From Cloeon dipterum (taxonomy: Eukaryota > Arthropoda > Insecta > Ephemeroptera > Baetidae), in the NCBI RefSeq assembly GCF_949628265.1, contig NC_088788.1, positions 18,228,001-18,292,000 on the forward strand: DNA of 64,000 nucleotides, in the 5' to 3' direction. Below the pieces are notes generated by a model, which ran no database searches, was not told where the DNA came from, and saw nothing but the letters and a program-made list of their open reading frames with translations. Position 1 is the first letter of the stretch. Each line of letters starts with the position of its first letter. Of this stretch, positions 13,601 through 25,639 are shown piece by piece. The position numbers and the translations under genes were made by a program.

Positions 13601-16600
13601 TTTTCGCCAAACAGGCGTGGCTCGGTCGCGCTATGCCTGAAATCAAATAAATATGCATGCGTGCGAGCTGTTGCCCAACCCGGAAGACTCCGTAGACGAG
13701 CGGGGGCGGCTTTTTGTCAACCGGTGCGCTGGACTCGTGCTCTAATTCAATTATACCAATAATTTTAAAACAGGTAGCCGCGAAAATTATTTACTTCTGA
13801 TTGTGATAAAATCGAAAGGTGTGAGTGAGTTAACGCTTTTCGAGGCAAAAGGGAGAGACAACTCATTCAGGACTGGTCAGACCATTATTTGTCAATGGCC
13901 TGGCACTTATATAAATGGGCTTGAGATTAAAAGGAGCGATATGAGGATAGCCACCGGACTTGTGAGTTTTCACATTAAACGACAGTGGCGGACAAAGTCA
14001 AAAGTGCGATTAACTGAACGGATATTGATTTTCAGATTCTCAAACATGAAAATTTTGCACAACAGCAGAATTGAAACTTCGAAAATGTATAATCGAAGGA
14101 TGAACCCATTTTTTGGCGGCTCTGTACACTGTAAAAACTCTAAGAATTATTGGACAGTTAGGAAAATTAACAAATTATAGATAGGATTTTGTGCTTGATA
14201 AGTAGTAAATCTGTATTTTTACTAACAAAACTCTTTAAATCAGCAAATTGTAAAATACACCTAGCGCTATAACTTAGTTTTCATTTTAAAGTATTTTTGA
14301 GATACAGAATATATAACGTTTTAATTAAACTGTATGCAACTTGATTTTTTTAAAGTATAAATGCGTTATTAATGGTATTTAATAATTTTTTAAATAAACA
14401 TATTTTGATTTTAATTAAATACAATGAATTAAATATTAATTTAATATTAAATTAAAATTAAAGTTTGCAATATAAAGTTTAAAAATACTCACACATTTTA
14501 AACTTTTAAATTAATATTTTAAAATACTTCTTAGTCTTTAACAGAATAACTAGAAAATATTTTATTTAAAATAAAGTGCTCTATGCCCATGGATAGCTGA
14601 CCAGTTGGATAAATCTATTCCACATATTTTTTTTTACCGTTTTGATGTGCTTCGTTAAAATTTTTACTGTTGGGGAACAGATCCTGAATTCTGCATAAAA
14701 TGAGATTAACTCCTAAATGGACAGTTAAAAAGTTACACACTTGTCGCTTGTTGAGTCCTCAAGTAGCGCATCGTAATCTCATTAATATTTAAATGAGGGA
14801 ACAGCAAGGAAAGGGATAGGGATGATCACCAATTTAAAATTATTTTAATTAATACCGCAAACTATTTTAACCTAATTCAAAATGAGTTGTATAACTTGAA
14901 AATTATTTTGAAATAACAAAAGGAAAATCCATAAGGGGCGAATTTAATTATTAAATTGATTTTAATACTATGCCTTCTAACAGTAGGTGGAAAAATAAGC
15001 AATGGCAGCAAAAAATTTGAAAAAATTGTACATTCAAAAAATTAATCTCACACGCTCTTGTACTATACAGCAGCTTTTTTGGTCCCGTATATCGTTTTCT
15101 CTTTTCGTTTGCATTCAGAGATGAGTGCAGGCGGACGTTTTCAATATAATTGCCGAAACAAAATTCCCTGCAGCTTGTACTTAGGTATGAATGATGAATA
15201 AAGTTATCAAATCTCAATTTAAGAGTATCCCATATTTTATTTAACATTCAACGCATCTCAACAAAGCTATACCGACATTCGCATCTAATCGTGATTATAT
15301 TTTAGATCAATTTTTATTTTTTAATATAATGTAGCATAATATAAGGTCACAACAAATAAAACAATTTTTTGTGTTTTTCCCGATTCCACCTTGAGTTTTG
15401 CATGAATTATGATTGTCGTGTGGATGGAACGAAGAACATAGAACGCCACTGGCTGCTCGCGGTAAACGTCTCGTTGCGTATCTCATAATAGACCGCTGCT
15501 CCTGCTGTTTACATAGCCAGCAGCCCGCAAGGAAAGCGTTCGTTCAATTCATTTGTGGCCGGTCGGTGTTGAACGCCGCGGGCCTGGCAGCTGCAAAATC
15601 TGACCAATTTGCATGCAGATTCTTGGATCCGAGCGACTAGCTACCAGTTAATTATGCTGTTGCAAAACATAATCGTGTTATTATGTGATATCACGCAGCG
15701 CAATACATCTGATTAATGGCGCGTTCACACACAGGAAGACATCAGTTGCGTATCCTGTGCAGCAGATTAGCATTCGAGAAATGACCTATATTTTCGATCC
15801 TCTTGACATGCTTTTGCAACATCTTCGCAGCTAACGTGTAATTTTGTATTTTAGAGTTAAGCAAATCCTTATAGAATCTCTTCTCTCTTCACTGCCCTGC
15901 TGAATTATAAAAGTGTGTATTAATTAGGGTATAACCAAATCTCCTGAATTAATTAAAACGTTGTTAATTAAATCAACATGATTCTGGTTTGAAAACATCA
16001 CGGTTTCCACCTAGAGAAATTAATTCTTTTTTAAAATAATTTGAACGTTGATTAATTTCTGAATGATTTCAAGGATGATTTCTACGAAATTTGATTCAAT
16101 TTTTCTTACTTCGCAATACCTCTCTTTCAGATAAATGTTGATAGTAAGAGTTTAATTGTTTTCATTAATACAATTTTGTTATTAGAGTCGAATTTTACGA
16201 CAGTGGAGATATTTTTCATGTTTTGAGCGATTTTCCCTCCAATAAAATCACATTTACAGGGGTTTGTTTATATCTTTTAGTTTATATCAATATTCATTAC
16301 AAATTGGTTTCATTTTTTGATTGGAACATTTTGACGATTTTTGACTAACTTTATTGATTTATCACCCAAAACGGATTCAATTAACTGAGATAATTAATAA
16401 AAGAACATTGGGTATAAATTAAAATCAAATTTAAACCAAATAAACTGTCAAATCTTACCCAAAGTGCTTTTACTGAAAATCAGATAGCATGCACCTAACC
16501 GCGACCAATTAAAAAAGTGTTAATCTTCTTTTCATTTAAACTATGATATGGAATGAGACAGAGAAAAATCGTTTATCACTTTAATAATTCCCAATTCTAA

Positions 16601-19600
16601 CCATTAATCATAAAAGACATTATAATAGCATTTTTATTGAAGTCCTGTTATTAAATTAAAATCAATTAATATTGATTATAATTTACTGGGTGCGCCAAAA
16701 ATAAAGATTTCACCTTTCATTACAATCAATAGCCAACAACACAAGAGGCGAGTTAATTTAATTTCGCGCTTTGGTGCTTCAAGGCTCACTCAGCATTTTG
16801 ATCTTCGCGTCATAGTAAGGCCACACGCGCGAAAAGCGTTGAATTTGCATTGTTTGCTGCACCTCGGGAGACACTGAGCTTAACGATTTAATTGGACCGC
16901 TTTCCTTGTTGGGCCAAAATCTTGCTTTCAGAATATTACGGACAGTCATCGTACAGCCTTCGCAATTTATTTGCCGGCGAGCACTCAGCTTGCCAATTCT
17001 GAAAAGATTGACACCACACGTCGGCTTGCTCAGATATCGCAGGTTCTCCTCATCAATCACCCGACTTGGTTTGTGTTGACTTCAGTAGCCAACTAGTTGT
17101 TGCCAAATGTATAAATACAGCTGGATCAAATAGAACCGTAAACACATCGGCGAAATTTCACTTCCTTTGTTTTTATTTTTGCAAGCAGCAACTAGCATCA
17201 TGAAGCAAACAATTTGCAGTGGGGAAAATCTATAGAGCTATTAGAGCAGTTTGATCGATAAATGCCCTTCGGCGAATCTGGTCCTGGTCGAAATATCCTG
17301 TTCCCGCGAATCAGTGAGATCCTGCATGCAACGCCCTGATGACAGGATGTGACTAATTGTGATTCATAATTATGTTTTGCTCAAAGTTGCGCAAAATATT
17401 CGCCGTGTATTGCATAAAAATTTTCAGAGATAAAATATTGAAAAATTTAACTCTTAAATTAAAATGAAAATCTCTGCTAGAGGGGGGAGAGATACATAAA
17501 GGAAATAATCGAAGAGAAAATTTTCATTTTTATTCTAGAAACCAAAGCAGGGGAAATAATTTTTCATGAATTTGCAGTTTATTTTGAGTTATATTTCTAT
17601 AACAGCCCTTTTTCGAAATAACCAATTTTTTAAATAAATCAATAGAACCTTTAAATATCTACACTACACCGCCCAAATTAAAAAAAATGATTTTAAAAGA
17701 AATATTTTTTGTTTCGGAGAAATTTCCAAAATTATTTAATTGATTCTCAATTGGTTTTACGGCAATTCGCGGCTTTTTTCGAACCCTTCTTTCCGAACGA
17801 TAAGTGGGAAACTACTGAATTAAAATTTCCTTTAAAAATCTATGGTTTATTCATATTTTATGAATTCGTTTTAAAATAAGCTTCAATATGCAGATTAATT
17901 TAATATCCAGAGATTTCAAAATGAACTAGATTTGCCAATTTAACAAGAAATCATAGACCAGGAAAATATAGTTTACTTTGCAATCGCAGCCCACGAACAC
18001 GTTTCCGCAGTTAATTCAGGCCCTGGCTGATGTGCTAATTTTAATTGGCCACCGCGTGTGTGTGAGTTCTCTTTTGCAAGGCGCGCAGGAGAGAACCCGT
18101 TTGTGAGATGCGAGTTGGCCGATAATCGGCACCGAGTTGGTGTTGCGTCACATTTGGCAGACAAAAAACCCCGCGTCGGCTAGAGTAAAGTATACTATTT
18201 ATTAGCAGCGCGCGCGAGTGAATAGCTAATTATTCCTTTCAAACGGCTGACGAGCAGATTCTCACGATCTTCGTGATATTAGAGGACGAAAAATTGAGCC
18301 CAATATCATTGTTGTGAATGGATTTGGTACAAGGTTCTTTCAGCACTCAAGGAAAGGGAAGTCCAGAATCCGTGAAAATCAAACCCGTTTAATGAATTTA
18401 CTGCCTTTAATTGGTGTTTGTCTTTGCCTTCAAGGTATGACGAATGGATGAACAAATATTTCTCTCCTTGTTTGAAGATCAACAAGTGTTTTAAAATTTC
18501 ATTTACGTGGTGAAGCGGATCATTAAGCATGGTTTTCCGTGCGTAAATGAATTGCAAAACCAATATACCATCTCGTAAAATATAATTTGTAATCTGATTT
18601 TGCCAGATTATGCGGGCATGATTTATGCTAATGAATTTCGTGGATGGTTTGCTAATAATATAGGCATTACACGCGCAAGGATTCGAATTTCTAAAAATGA
18701 CTCATTTATCTGATAAATGAAAATGTGCCACATTAATTAAATACGCGTGGCGCAGAAGAAATAGGGACGCACGACGCTTTACAGATACAGAGTCAACATA
18801 TGAGTTCATTTGACTTTCATTTATATATCCCGACCTTTCCCACGTAAGGAGAGCATTGTAACCAACGCCCATAACATGACTATCTTTAATATACAAAACT
18901 AGACAGAAGCAAGTGAAGTTTTGTAAATTCATCATTTCGTAGCAACGACCTGAATGAACACGTTCCTTACACAATTGCGGAAAGTGAACGCATTTTCTGT
19001 TGACGGCATCTTCCCGTATTTGAATTTATTGGCATGGCACAATAGCCGACGTACAATTGATCGCCAACGAGCCATGTCCAGTGCATCGAGCCGTTCTTCG
19101 CTCCACCCTGCATATTATACATAATGTTATGCAGACATTTATTAATCACAAACCTGCGTGAGGTATCTCTCTCACTTTCTGATCCCAACCGTACCGCCGT
19201 GTGCTATGCAGTGCGTGTGCGTGTTTAATGCGTTATATATTATACACATAAAAGGTTCCATCTGACGGATTACTTTACCAGACGGCTTATTTACGAGTGC
19301 CTTAATTACCCAGTTGAGATGGATTAGATTTGATGTCATAATAATCTCAGGCGAGCTTCACACCGTGTTATTAGGAAATTGTTAGTTTTTTCGATCATTA
19401 TAATTCCACACGTATCGAAGAACAGCAATTAGAGTGAAGTCGTGACTTATGGCTTTTATTTGAGTGATTTTCCTTCAGACATATTTAAAATTTTAAGAGT
19501 TAACTAGCAATTGAATGAACTGGCTCATTCATTTACCTATTTTATCGATGCAGACGAGAGCGATCAATTTTAACACCGAACTTATATAATGGAAAGCGCT

Positions 19601-21337
19601 CCTGTTAATTCATACTAAAAGTTGTAGTTGTATTAATACCATATTAGCTGCAGATGAACATCATTTGACAAAATTTTCCGTTGGTCGTGGTTTTCAATCT
19701 ATGAAAGCCCAAATTTTGGATTTTGGGGAACATAAATTCATAATTTTTCGAATTAAAAGGTTCGCTTTCCTTGTAAAGAGTGCAAAAAACGCATTTGTCA
19801 AGCGCACAGTAAATAAAATGGTTTGTTTGTTGCGGATCAGTGCGGCGAGAGATTACTTTTGAAGTAGTTAACCGTTTTGCAGCCTTGAACGCATTTTCTT
19901 GCCAAGAATTTTCTTCCATTAAAAACTTGTTTTACTATAAATATTTTTATGAGATATAAACAAGTGTAATCATCCCGTTTTTCAAATAAAGTGACTCAAT
20001 TTTAAAATAAAATAAATATTGACTATGTATTATGTTCTCTGCACTGATCTTTTAATGAGGCTTTATTACTGAAAGCTATTAAAAGAAAAATCAAATCCTA
20101 CTTTTCCGTACTATTTAGCTGCGAGACGAAAACAGCGGTTGGTACAGTATGGTTACGTGTGATTAATTTTTTCTTCTCAAGCTTTTCCCAATTTCATTTT
20201 AAAATCAGTGTCCTTTCACAATTTATTCATTTTCGAGGTAAATTTGTTGATAATTGTCCATCCGAAATCAAGTTTTTGAAAGAAAAATTGCGTAAGCCCT
20301 GAAATTCGCACTAGAACTGACTCAATTATTGGCAGTAGAAATCAGGTCTATGCATGTAACGCCGGTAGTTTTATTACTTCCAGACGCGACTGTAAAAACA
20401 CACATAATTGGCAGCCTATTCATTCAAATTAATCAATAAAATGAAACTACCGCCGGCTCATTCAGGCAGCTAGAGACCGCATTTACATCGCTCTCGGCGA
20501 GCACAATTAAAGGCAAAAAGTGCGATTACCCAGAGCTGGTGTACAAAAAGAAAGGGCAATGAACAACTGGGTGAAAAATATACGTATATGAGCACACACA
20601 CGCCGCGCCTCCAGCTGCTGTACAGCGGCGTTTGTGTCTCTTTACACCGGCGATTGCATAAGAAAACCGACAGGTCGGCGTCTCGAAGCAGCGTAAAAAG
20701 TGTATAAAGTGCACTGCACTCTCTTCGAGATAGACATTTTTATTTGTGTCTGCACTTTATGCGGCACGTGACCGCCCGACTCTTTCCTGAATCTCACCGA
20801 AAATGATTGCGGACCAAATTGACAGGGTATAATAAAACAAACTCCAATTCGTTTCTATTGTGAGAGTGCGGCGGAACGTGATTTTTCAGCGCAGGAGAGT
20901 TGCGGAAAGTTGGCGATTTTTGTCGCTGAGCCAAATCTAACACGAGAGAGGATATTGCTTAATTATCTAGTCGCGATTGAGCAATCTTGGCGGCTCATAT
21001 GGCTCGGAAATCAATATGCATTTATTAACGGCGCAGAGACCCAAATCACAATATAGAGCGGATGCTAATGCTAATGCGTATTTTTCGATGCTTGCCAGGA
21101 GAAAGTTGCGTTGAATTTTGTAACTTGTAGAGATGTCTGTCCAAACTAATTATACTTTGGCGTCTAATTTTATGTTCATATTAGATTTCTTCATGACACT
21201 TTTATATGAGATCGCTGAATATCCTACGTTGCTTGCAATCTTTTCCCCCATATAGTCAGGAAGTAAACAACGATTAATTTCATCAATTTTAATTTTGGCT
21301 CTTATATTTGGAGCTAATAAATAAGATAGTTTAGTTT

Positions 21338-21340
<3 letters not shown>
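1673..21340. other. Long gene-poor interval between the cuticle genes
   Basis: No reading frame in this 19.7-kb stretch has codon bias, splice signals or a recognisable domain. The longest open frames (about 120-150 codons near 3.6-4.0, 8.2-8.6, 9.0-9.4 and 13.8-14.2 kb) look random and mostly lack an ATG. Sequence alternates between very AT-rich tracts (for example 14.2-14.6 and 16.0-16.7 kb) and more balanced, CpG-containing blocks (4.4-4.7, 8.2-8.6, 12.2-12.7, 13.4-13.7, 18.0-18.2, 20.4-21.1 kb). The balanced blocks are candidates for enhancers or conserved non-coding DNA, but nothing in them proves this. Confidence 0.5.
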
Positions 21341-21414
<74 letters not shown>

Positions 21415-21430
21415 TATGTATGTATGTATG

Positions 21431-21465
<35 letters not shown>

Positions 21466-21468
21466 ATG
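21341..21468. repeat. Compound microsatellite (GT)n-(GTAT)n-(AT)n-(GT)n
   Basis: About 70 bases of pure TG/GT alternation are followed by several GTAT units, an AT run and another GT run ending near 21468. It is a dinucleotide microsatellite with transitional tetranucleotide units. Copy number is likely polymorphic. Confidence 0.95.
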
Positions 21469-24400
21469 TTCAATGCATTGAAAACAGGCGGATTTAAAAT
21501 ACATAAATAAATTGTCACTAAAGGATGAATGAAAAACAAGGAAATTTTAACAAGTAGTCGTGGGTGATGTGTTTTTGTAGACGAAAATTTGGAGATGACG
21601 GGAATTAATTACTCCCAAATCCTTCAAATGTGCTTCAGGATCGACTCGTCTTCACTCAGTATTATCGATATTTTGAAAAGTTGGACTTTCATCAGTCACC
21701 TGTGAGCTCAGTTCTACAGATTTAGCCTCGATAAATAGCCAATTAAAATAAAAACAATGTGACCAAAATTGGTACCAATTGGCACTTCTGTAGATTTGAA
21801 AAATTTGCTTTCCTGTTGTTTCAAAATGTGAAGCACGGCACATTCGTCACAAATTTCTCAAATGTTTTAGCCTTAACCGTTGTGGCAAAAATTTTTTTCT
21901 TTCCATTTATTGCGATTGAAAATGCGTTTAATTCACACTAAATAGAGAAGGAAATCTCGTGCACTACGTTTTTTTGTCTTCCACTTTGGGAAGAAAATAT
22001 AACTCAAAATGATTGTTTAAAAAATTTAAATTTTTTATAAGTTAGTGCATGTGGTGCAATTTTTCTGAGAAAATGATATAGTGACTTGTTAATATGCCTC
22101 AAAACACCGTCAAATCGTTTCAGAAACCGTCGTATAATTCGAAAAGTCTAAAATGAGTTAACTATACTCTGAAAAAACCATCTATGATTCACAAATCAAA
22201 CTGTTGATAATCGTTCTCTGCTAAAAAGAACCAAAAATGCATTAGAAAGGTAATCTACTCCTGCTAAATTAGTCCCAGTGTAAAATAAAACGTGATCTAG
22301 TTTAAGCCTCTTTGGCTTCAGCCGGCTTCAGCTTGTGGCAGTTCGGGGTCCTCGGTAGTAACCCACAAGCTAACCCCCAAAAGAAATGGATACCAATTTG
22401 TCTGATTTTCAAGGCAAATGAATGAAACGAGTTGTAATTCAATTCAACAGTTAGTTTTGGAAATTCTAGCAGGTTCTGCTGTCGAACCGCACACGTCATA
22501 ACAATAACTGTGTCACGCGCGTAATGGACGAGAAGTGTCTCGTCGTCTATTTAGAAGCTCGTTTGCGGCAGCTGCAGTGGCGTTCAATTATTCGGAGAAA
22601 TGCACGCAGGATCGTGACCCCAATTGAAAATAAAAGCTCAATCCACTCTTTATATAGACGGATAGATTTACAATTCAAGAGTGAAATTCACGCCGACGTG
22701 CAATTCGAGTTCGGAATTCCTCATTTCGTTGCAACACGCACCGCGCGTTCATTAGACTCTCTCGCGGTCGTCGCCGGCGAAATGCATAATATGTCCGTGT
22801 AATTGGCTAAATAAATGCGGAGATGAGCCAGCTACATTACAATCGCGTGGCAGCAAATCGAGACGAGGAAACGGCCGCGCGGGCTGATTGTTTCACACAC
22901 GTGCGGATCAAGTGCGCGGCGTATTATGCAACTGTCGCAAGCGCGCGCGCGTTGAAAGTGAAATTGGACTCGCGCGCGCGCTTGCCAGCAACTAACTACT
23001 CATCCTCGTAACACGCGGGCAATCGGATTTATCGTTTTTGTTCGAGCAATTTGTTTGATTGGCTGGAAACGAGCTTAACGGCATCGTAAATCCTCAACAA
23101 ACACCATTTAATGTCAGGTCCAACCGCAATTGGAATGCAAAATGAACGGGCAATTTGCGAAACATTGTGACACATGACTGAAGTTGCGTCTTCTACAGAA
23201 ACATTGGTTTATTTTGCAACAGTAGTTTTTTAATTATCATAGCATTTGCTATGGTAACTCATTATAACCAATATTAAATTAAATATACTGTTTTATATGT
23301 ATGTTAACTCTTTTTATTTTCAATATTTTTGAACTCGTTAAATATTTAAGAGGATTATTATAGTTACAGAAATGTGAAGACTTATATTTTACTCTCTAAA
23401 TGAGTAAGAAAATTTTATTAGCAAAAGGAAAATTTAAAACAATATTTTATGATGATGCTTAATTTAATGCATAGGTTTTCATAATCAATGTCTAAAAAAT
23501 TCAATCTGAAGCTTATAGATTGAACAAGAAATGTGGTGTTAATTTGATAGAAAGTTCAATAAATTTACTACTTGAAGTATTGAAACAAATGCAAAAAATA
23601 TTTTGATCGCCTTTTTAGCTCTTAACCCATCTAACATTTTTTTAAATATCTTTAAACTACACTGCCAAAATTATAGTTCAATTTTCAAAATGCCTTGCAG
23701 TTGTTTATAGGAATAAAAAATAAAGGTCATCAACAAGGATAATCTGCAGGATATCCTTCCTGATTTATTTCTTTCCCACAAATAATAATTGGTCTGCTCA
23801 CTGTGGAGTTCTTGGGAAATAAATATGAATCTACGAATTGTGCGCCTTATCTAATAGGTTTCTGTTGGTCCTCGGCATTTTTGTTGCAAAGCCGGCGGCA
23901 CTTCCTACGCAGGCGTAAGCAACAATTATTTTGTCAGGGTCTTTTCCTCTCTATTTCGTCTGCCATGCCACAGCCCGTCTGCGAAAACACAACAGATTCA
24001 GGGTCCTCACGCCGGAAGAAAGGAACTAGTTTCGAAACGATCATCAATAATCATTATATCGTGTTGATAATATATTTTTTGCTAAAACAAATTTCGCGTT
24101 TTGGCTGCAGATCATTTTTTGCACCAGGAGAAAATAAAGGGAGAAGCAAAAACTGTTAAAACGAGGCTATAATTTATTCGTAAGGAAATTTCAAGACTAG
24201 GGTAGATTTTATTAAATTTTGAGTTGTAATATTAGTCTCTAGATGAAAGAATGATAATTTTTTTCAATGCTGTATTTAATTTGATATTATTCACTATATA
24301 TATTTAATTTAGATAGATTTAATTTGCACAAAATCTAAGAAAATATGTTAATTAAATCTAGAGATTTATCTTCCTATTTATCTTCTTGAAAAAAGGAGCG

Positions 24401-24847
24401 ATATAGCGTTGACTGCAAGGCTGTATTTTTATTCAAAATTAAAAGGAATTTTTTATGCAGGTGCAGAGTGGTTTACAAAGGCTTCAAGACCAATGTCTAG
24501 ACCAATTGTGTAGATATTTGAACACCTGGCATCTTGCACTTGACTCTCAAATGCGGCATGAAAAACAATCTGGTGTAATGATCAAAGTGAGCCTTGCAAA
24601 AATAAGTGCCGTGTGCCGCCTCCAGCAATGAGAGAATTGTAATATCCTCTTTGGATCTCCAAGAAACGCAGAGTGACCAACGATGACCGGCGTGATGCAA
24701 GGAGTGCTCCAGTTAATTTAATTCCATTCAATTTCCCTACTGAAGCAGCGTGCACGACGCCGCACCAAGAAAGAATCGCCAAGGTTGCTCCCCTGCCCTA
24801 AGCTCCGCCAGCTAGGCGGCCAGGGTCCCCTCCTTCGGAAAGCCAGC
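21469..24847. other. Upstream intergenic region of the plus-strand cuticle gene
   Basis: No supported gene is present. The block holds a GC-richer stretch at 22312-22380, a CpG-rich block at 22.5-23.0 kb with a perfect hairpin (annotated separately), and AT-rich DNA from 23.2 to 24.5 kb. Promoter-proximal DNA of the cuticle gene begins near 24.5 kb. Confidence 0.5.
22938..22984. repeat. Perfect 14-bp inverted repeat of alternating CG
   Basis: The left arm at 22938-22951 (CAAGCGCGCGCGCG) is the exact reverse complement of the right arm at 22971-22984. The two are separated by 19 bases. The alternating purine-pyrimidine arms could extrude as a hairpin or adopt Z-DNA. No gene is adjacent. Confidence 0.85.
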
Positions 24848-24881
24848 TATAAAAAGTGGCGGCCGCCTTCCAGCATCATTC
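24848..24881 (+). promoter_or_regulatory. TATA box and TCATTC initiator of the plus-strand cuticle gene
   Basis: TATAAAA at 24848-24854 and TCATTC at 24876-24881 put the initiator A (24878) exactly 30 bases from the TATA start, with a 41-base 5' UTR. The geometry is the same as in the paralogue at 1.6 kb. Confidence 0.8.
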
Positions 24882-24918
24882 TTTCAGCCACAGCCGAAGA
24901 AACAAAACCTCATTCACC

Positions 24919-25548
24919 ATGTTCAGATTTGTAAGTACCGCTCTTTAGAAACTGAAAATCGAACAATTTGTAATTATAAAATTAAAAAATAAAATATTAA
25001 CCGACACACCCTGAATTCAGGTTGCTCTCGCCGCCCTCCTGGCCGTCGCCAACGCCGGAAACCTCCTGGCCCCCGCTGCCTATGCCAGCCCCCTGGCTTA
25101 TGGAGCTTACGGAGCCTACGCCGCCCCCGCCTACGCCGCCCACGCTGCGTACGCCCCCGCCTACGCCCCCGCTGCCTACGCCGCCCCCGCCGTCGTTAAG
25201 ACCGTCGCCCCCGTCGCCACCTCTTACGCCAACACCTACAAGGTCGCCGTCAAGGCCCCCGTCGTCGCCGCCGCCCCCGTCGCCTACGCCGCTCACGCTC
25301 CTGTCGTCGCCGCCCCCGCCTACGCTTCCTACGCCGCCCCCGCCTACACCTCCTACGCCGCCCCCGCTGTCGTGAAGACCGCCATCGCTGCCCCTGCCTA
25401 CACCTCGTACGCCGCCCCCGCTTACGCTTCCTACGCCGCCCCCGCTGTCGTTAAGACCGTGGCTGCCGCCCCCGCCTACACCTCGTACGCTGCTCCCGCT
25501 TATGCTTCCTACGCCGCCCCCGCCTACGGCGCTGCCCTCATCCACTAA
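24919..25548 (+). CDS. Ala/Pro/Tyr-repeat structural cuticle protein (paralogue)
   Basis: Two coding exons, 24919-24930 (MFRF, then GTAAGT) and 25021-25548, encode 179 residues. The signal peptide MFRFVALAALLAVANAG is followed by AAPAYAAHAAY-like, VVKTVAPVATSYANTYKVAV and AAPAYASY/AAPAYTSY blocks, ending in GAALIH. It is clearly a paralogue of the 209-residue protein at 887-1610. The two share the phase-0 intron after codon 4, a similar intron end (ACCCTGA followed by TTCAG after one variable base), the conserved SYANTYKVAVK segment, and ends YGATLLH versus YGAALIH. It has fewer tandem units. Codon third positions are almost all C or G. The expected role is a non-RR structural protein of chitinous cuticle, secreted by epidermis. 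Confidence 0.9.
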
Positions 25549-25633
25549 GTCCTTTCACTTTGTAATAATTGTATAAATGCACCTACATCAGACTGAATTG
25601 TGAATTTTGTAACTTATTTGCGGCTACATCAGC

Positions 25634-25639
25634 AATAAA
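25634..25639 (+). terminator. Polyadenylation signal of the plus-strand cuticle gene
   Basis: AATAAA lies 86 bases after the stop codon and is the first canonical signal downstream. Confidence 0.75.

Noticed and set aside
13803-14180. A 125-codon plus-strand frame
   Set aside because: No ATG at its start, no domain, and flanks are AT-rich non-coding DNA.
24997-25545. A 182-codon minus-strand Gly-rich frame and a Pro-rich plus frame over the second cuticle gene
   Set aside because: These are shadows of the AAPAYASY repeats for the same reason. The plus-strand frame starting MFRF is the supported one.
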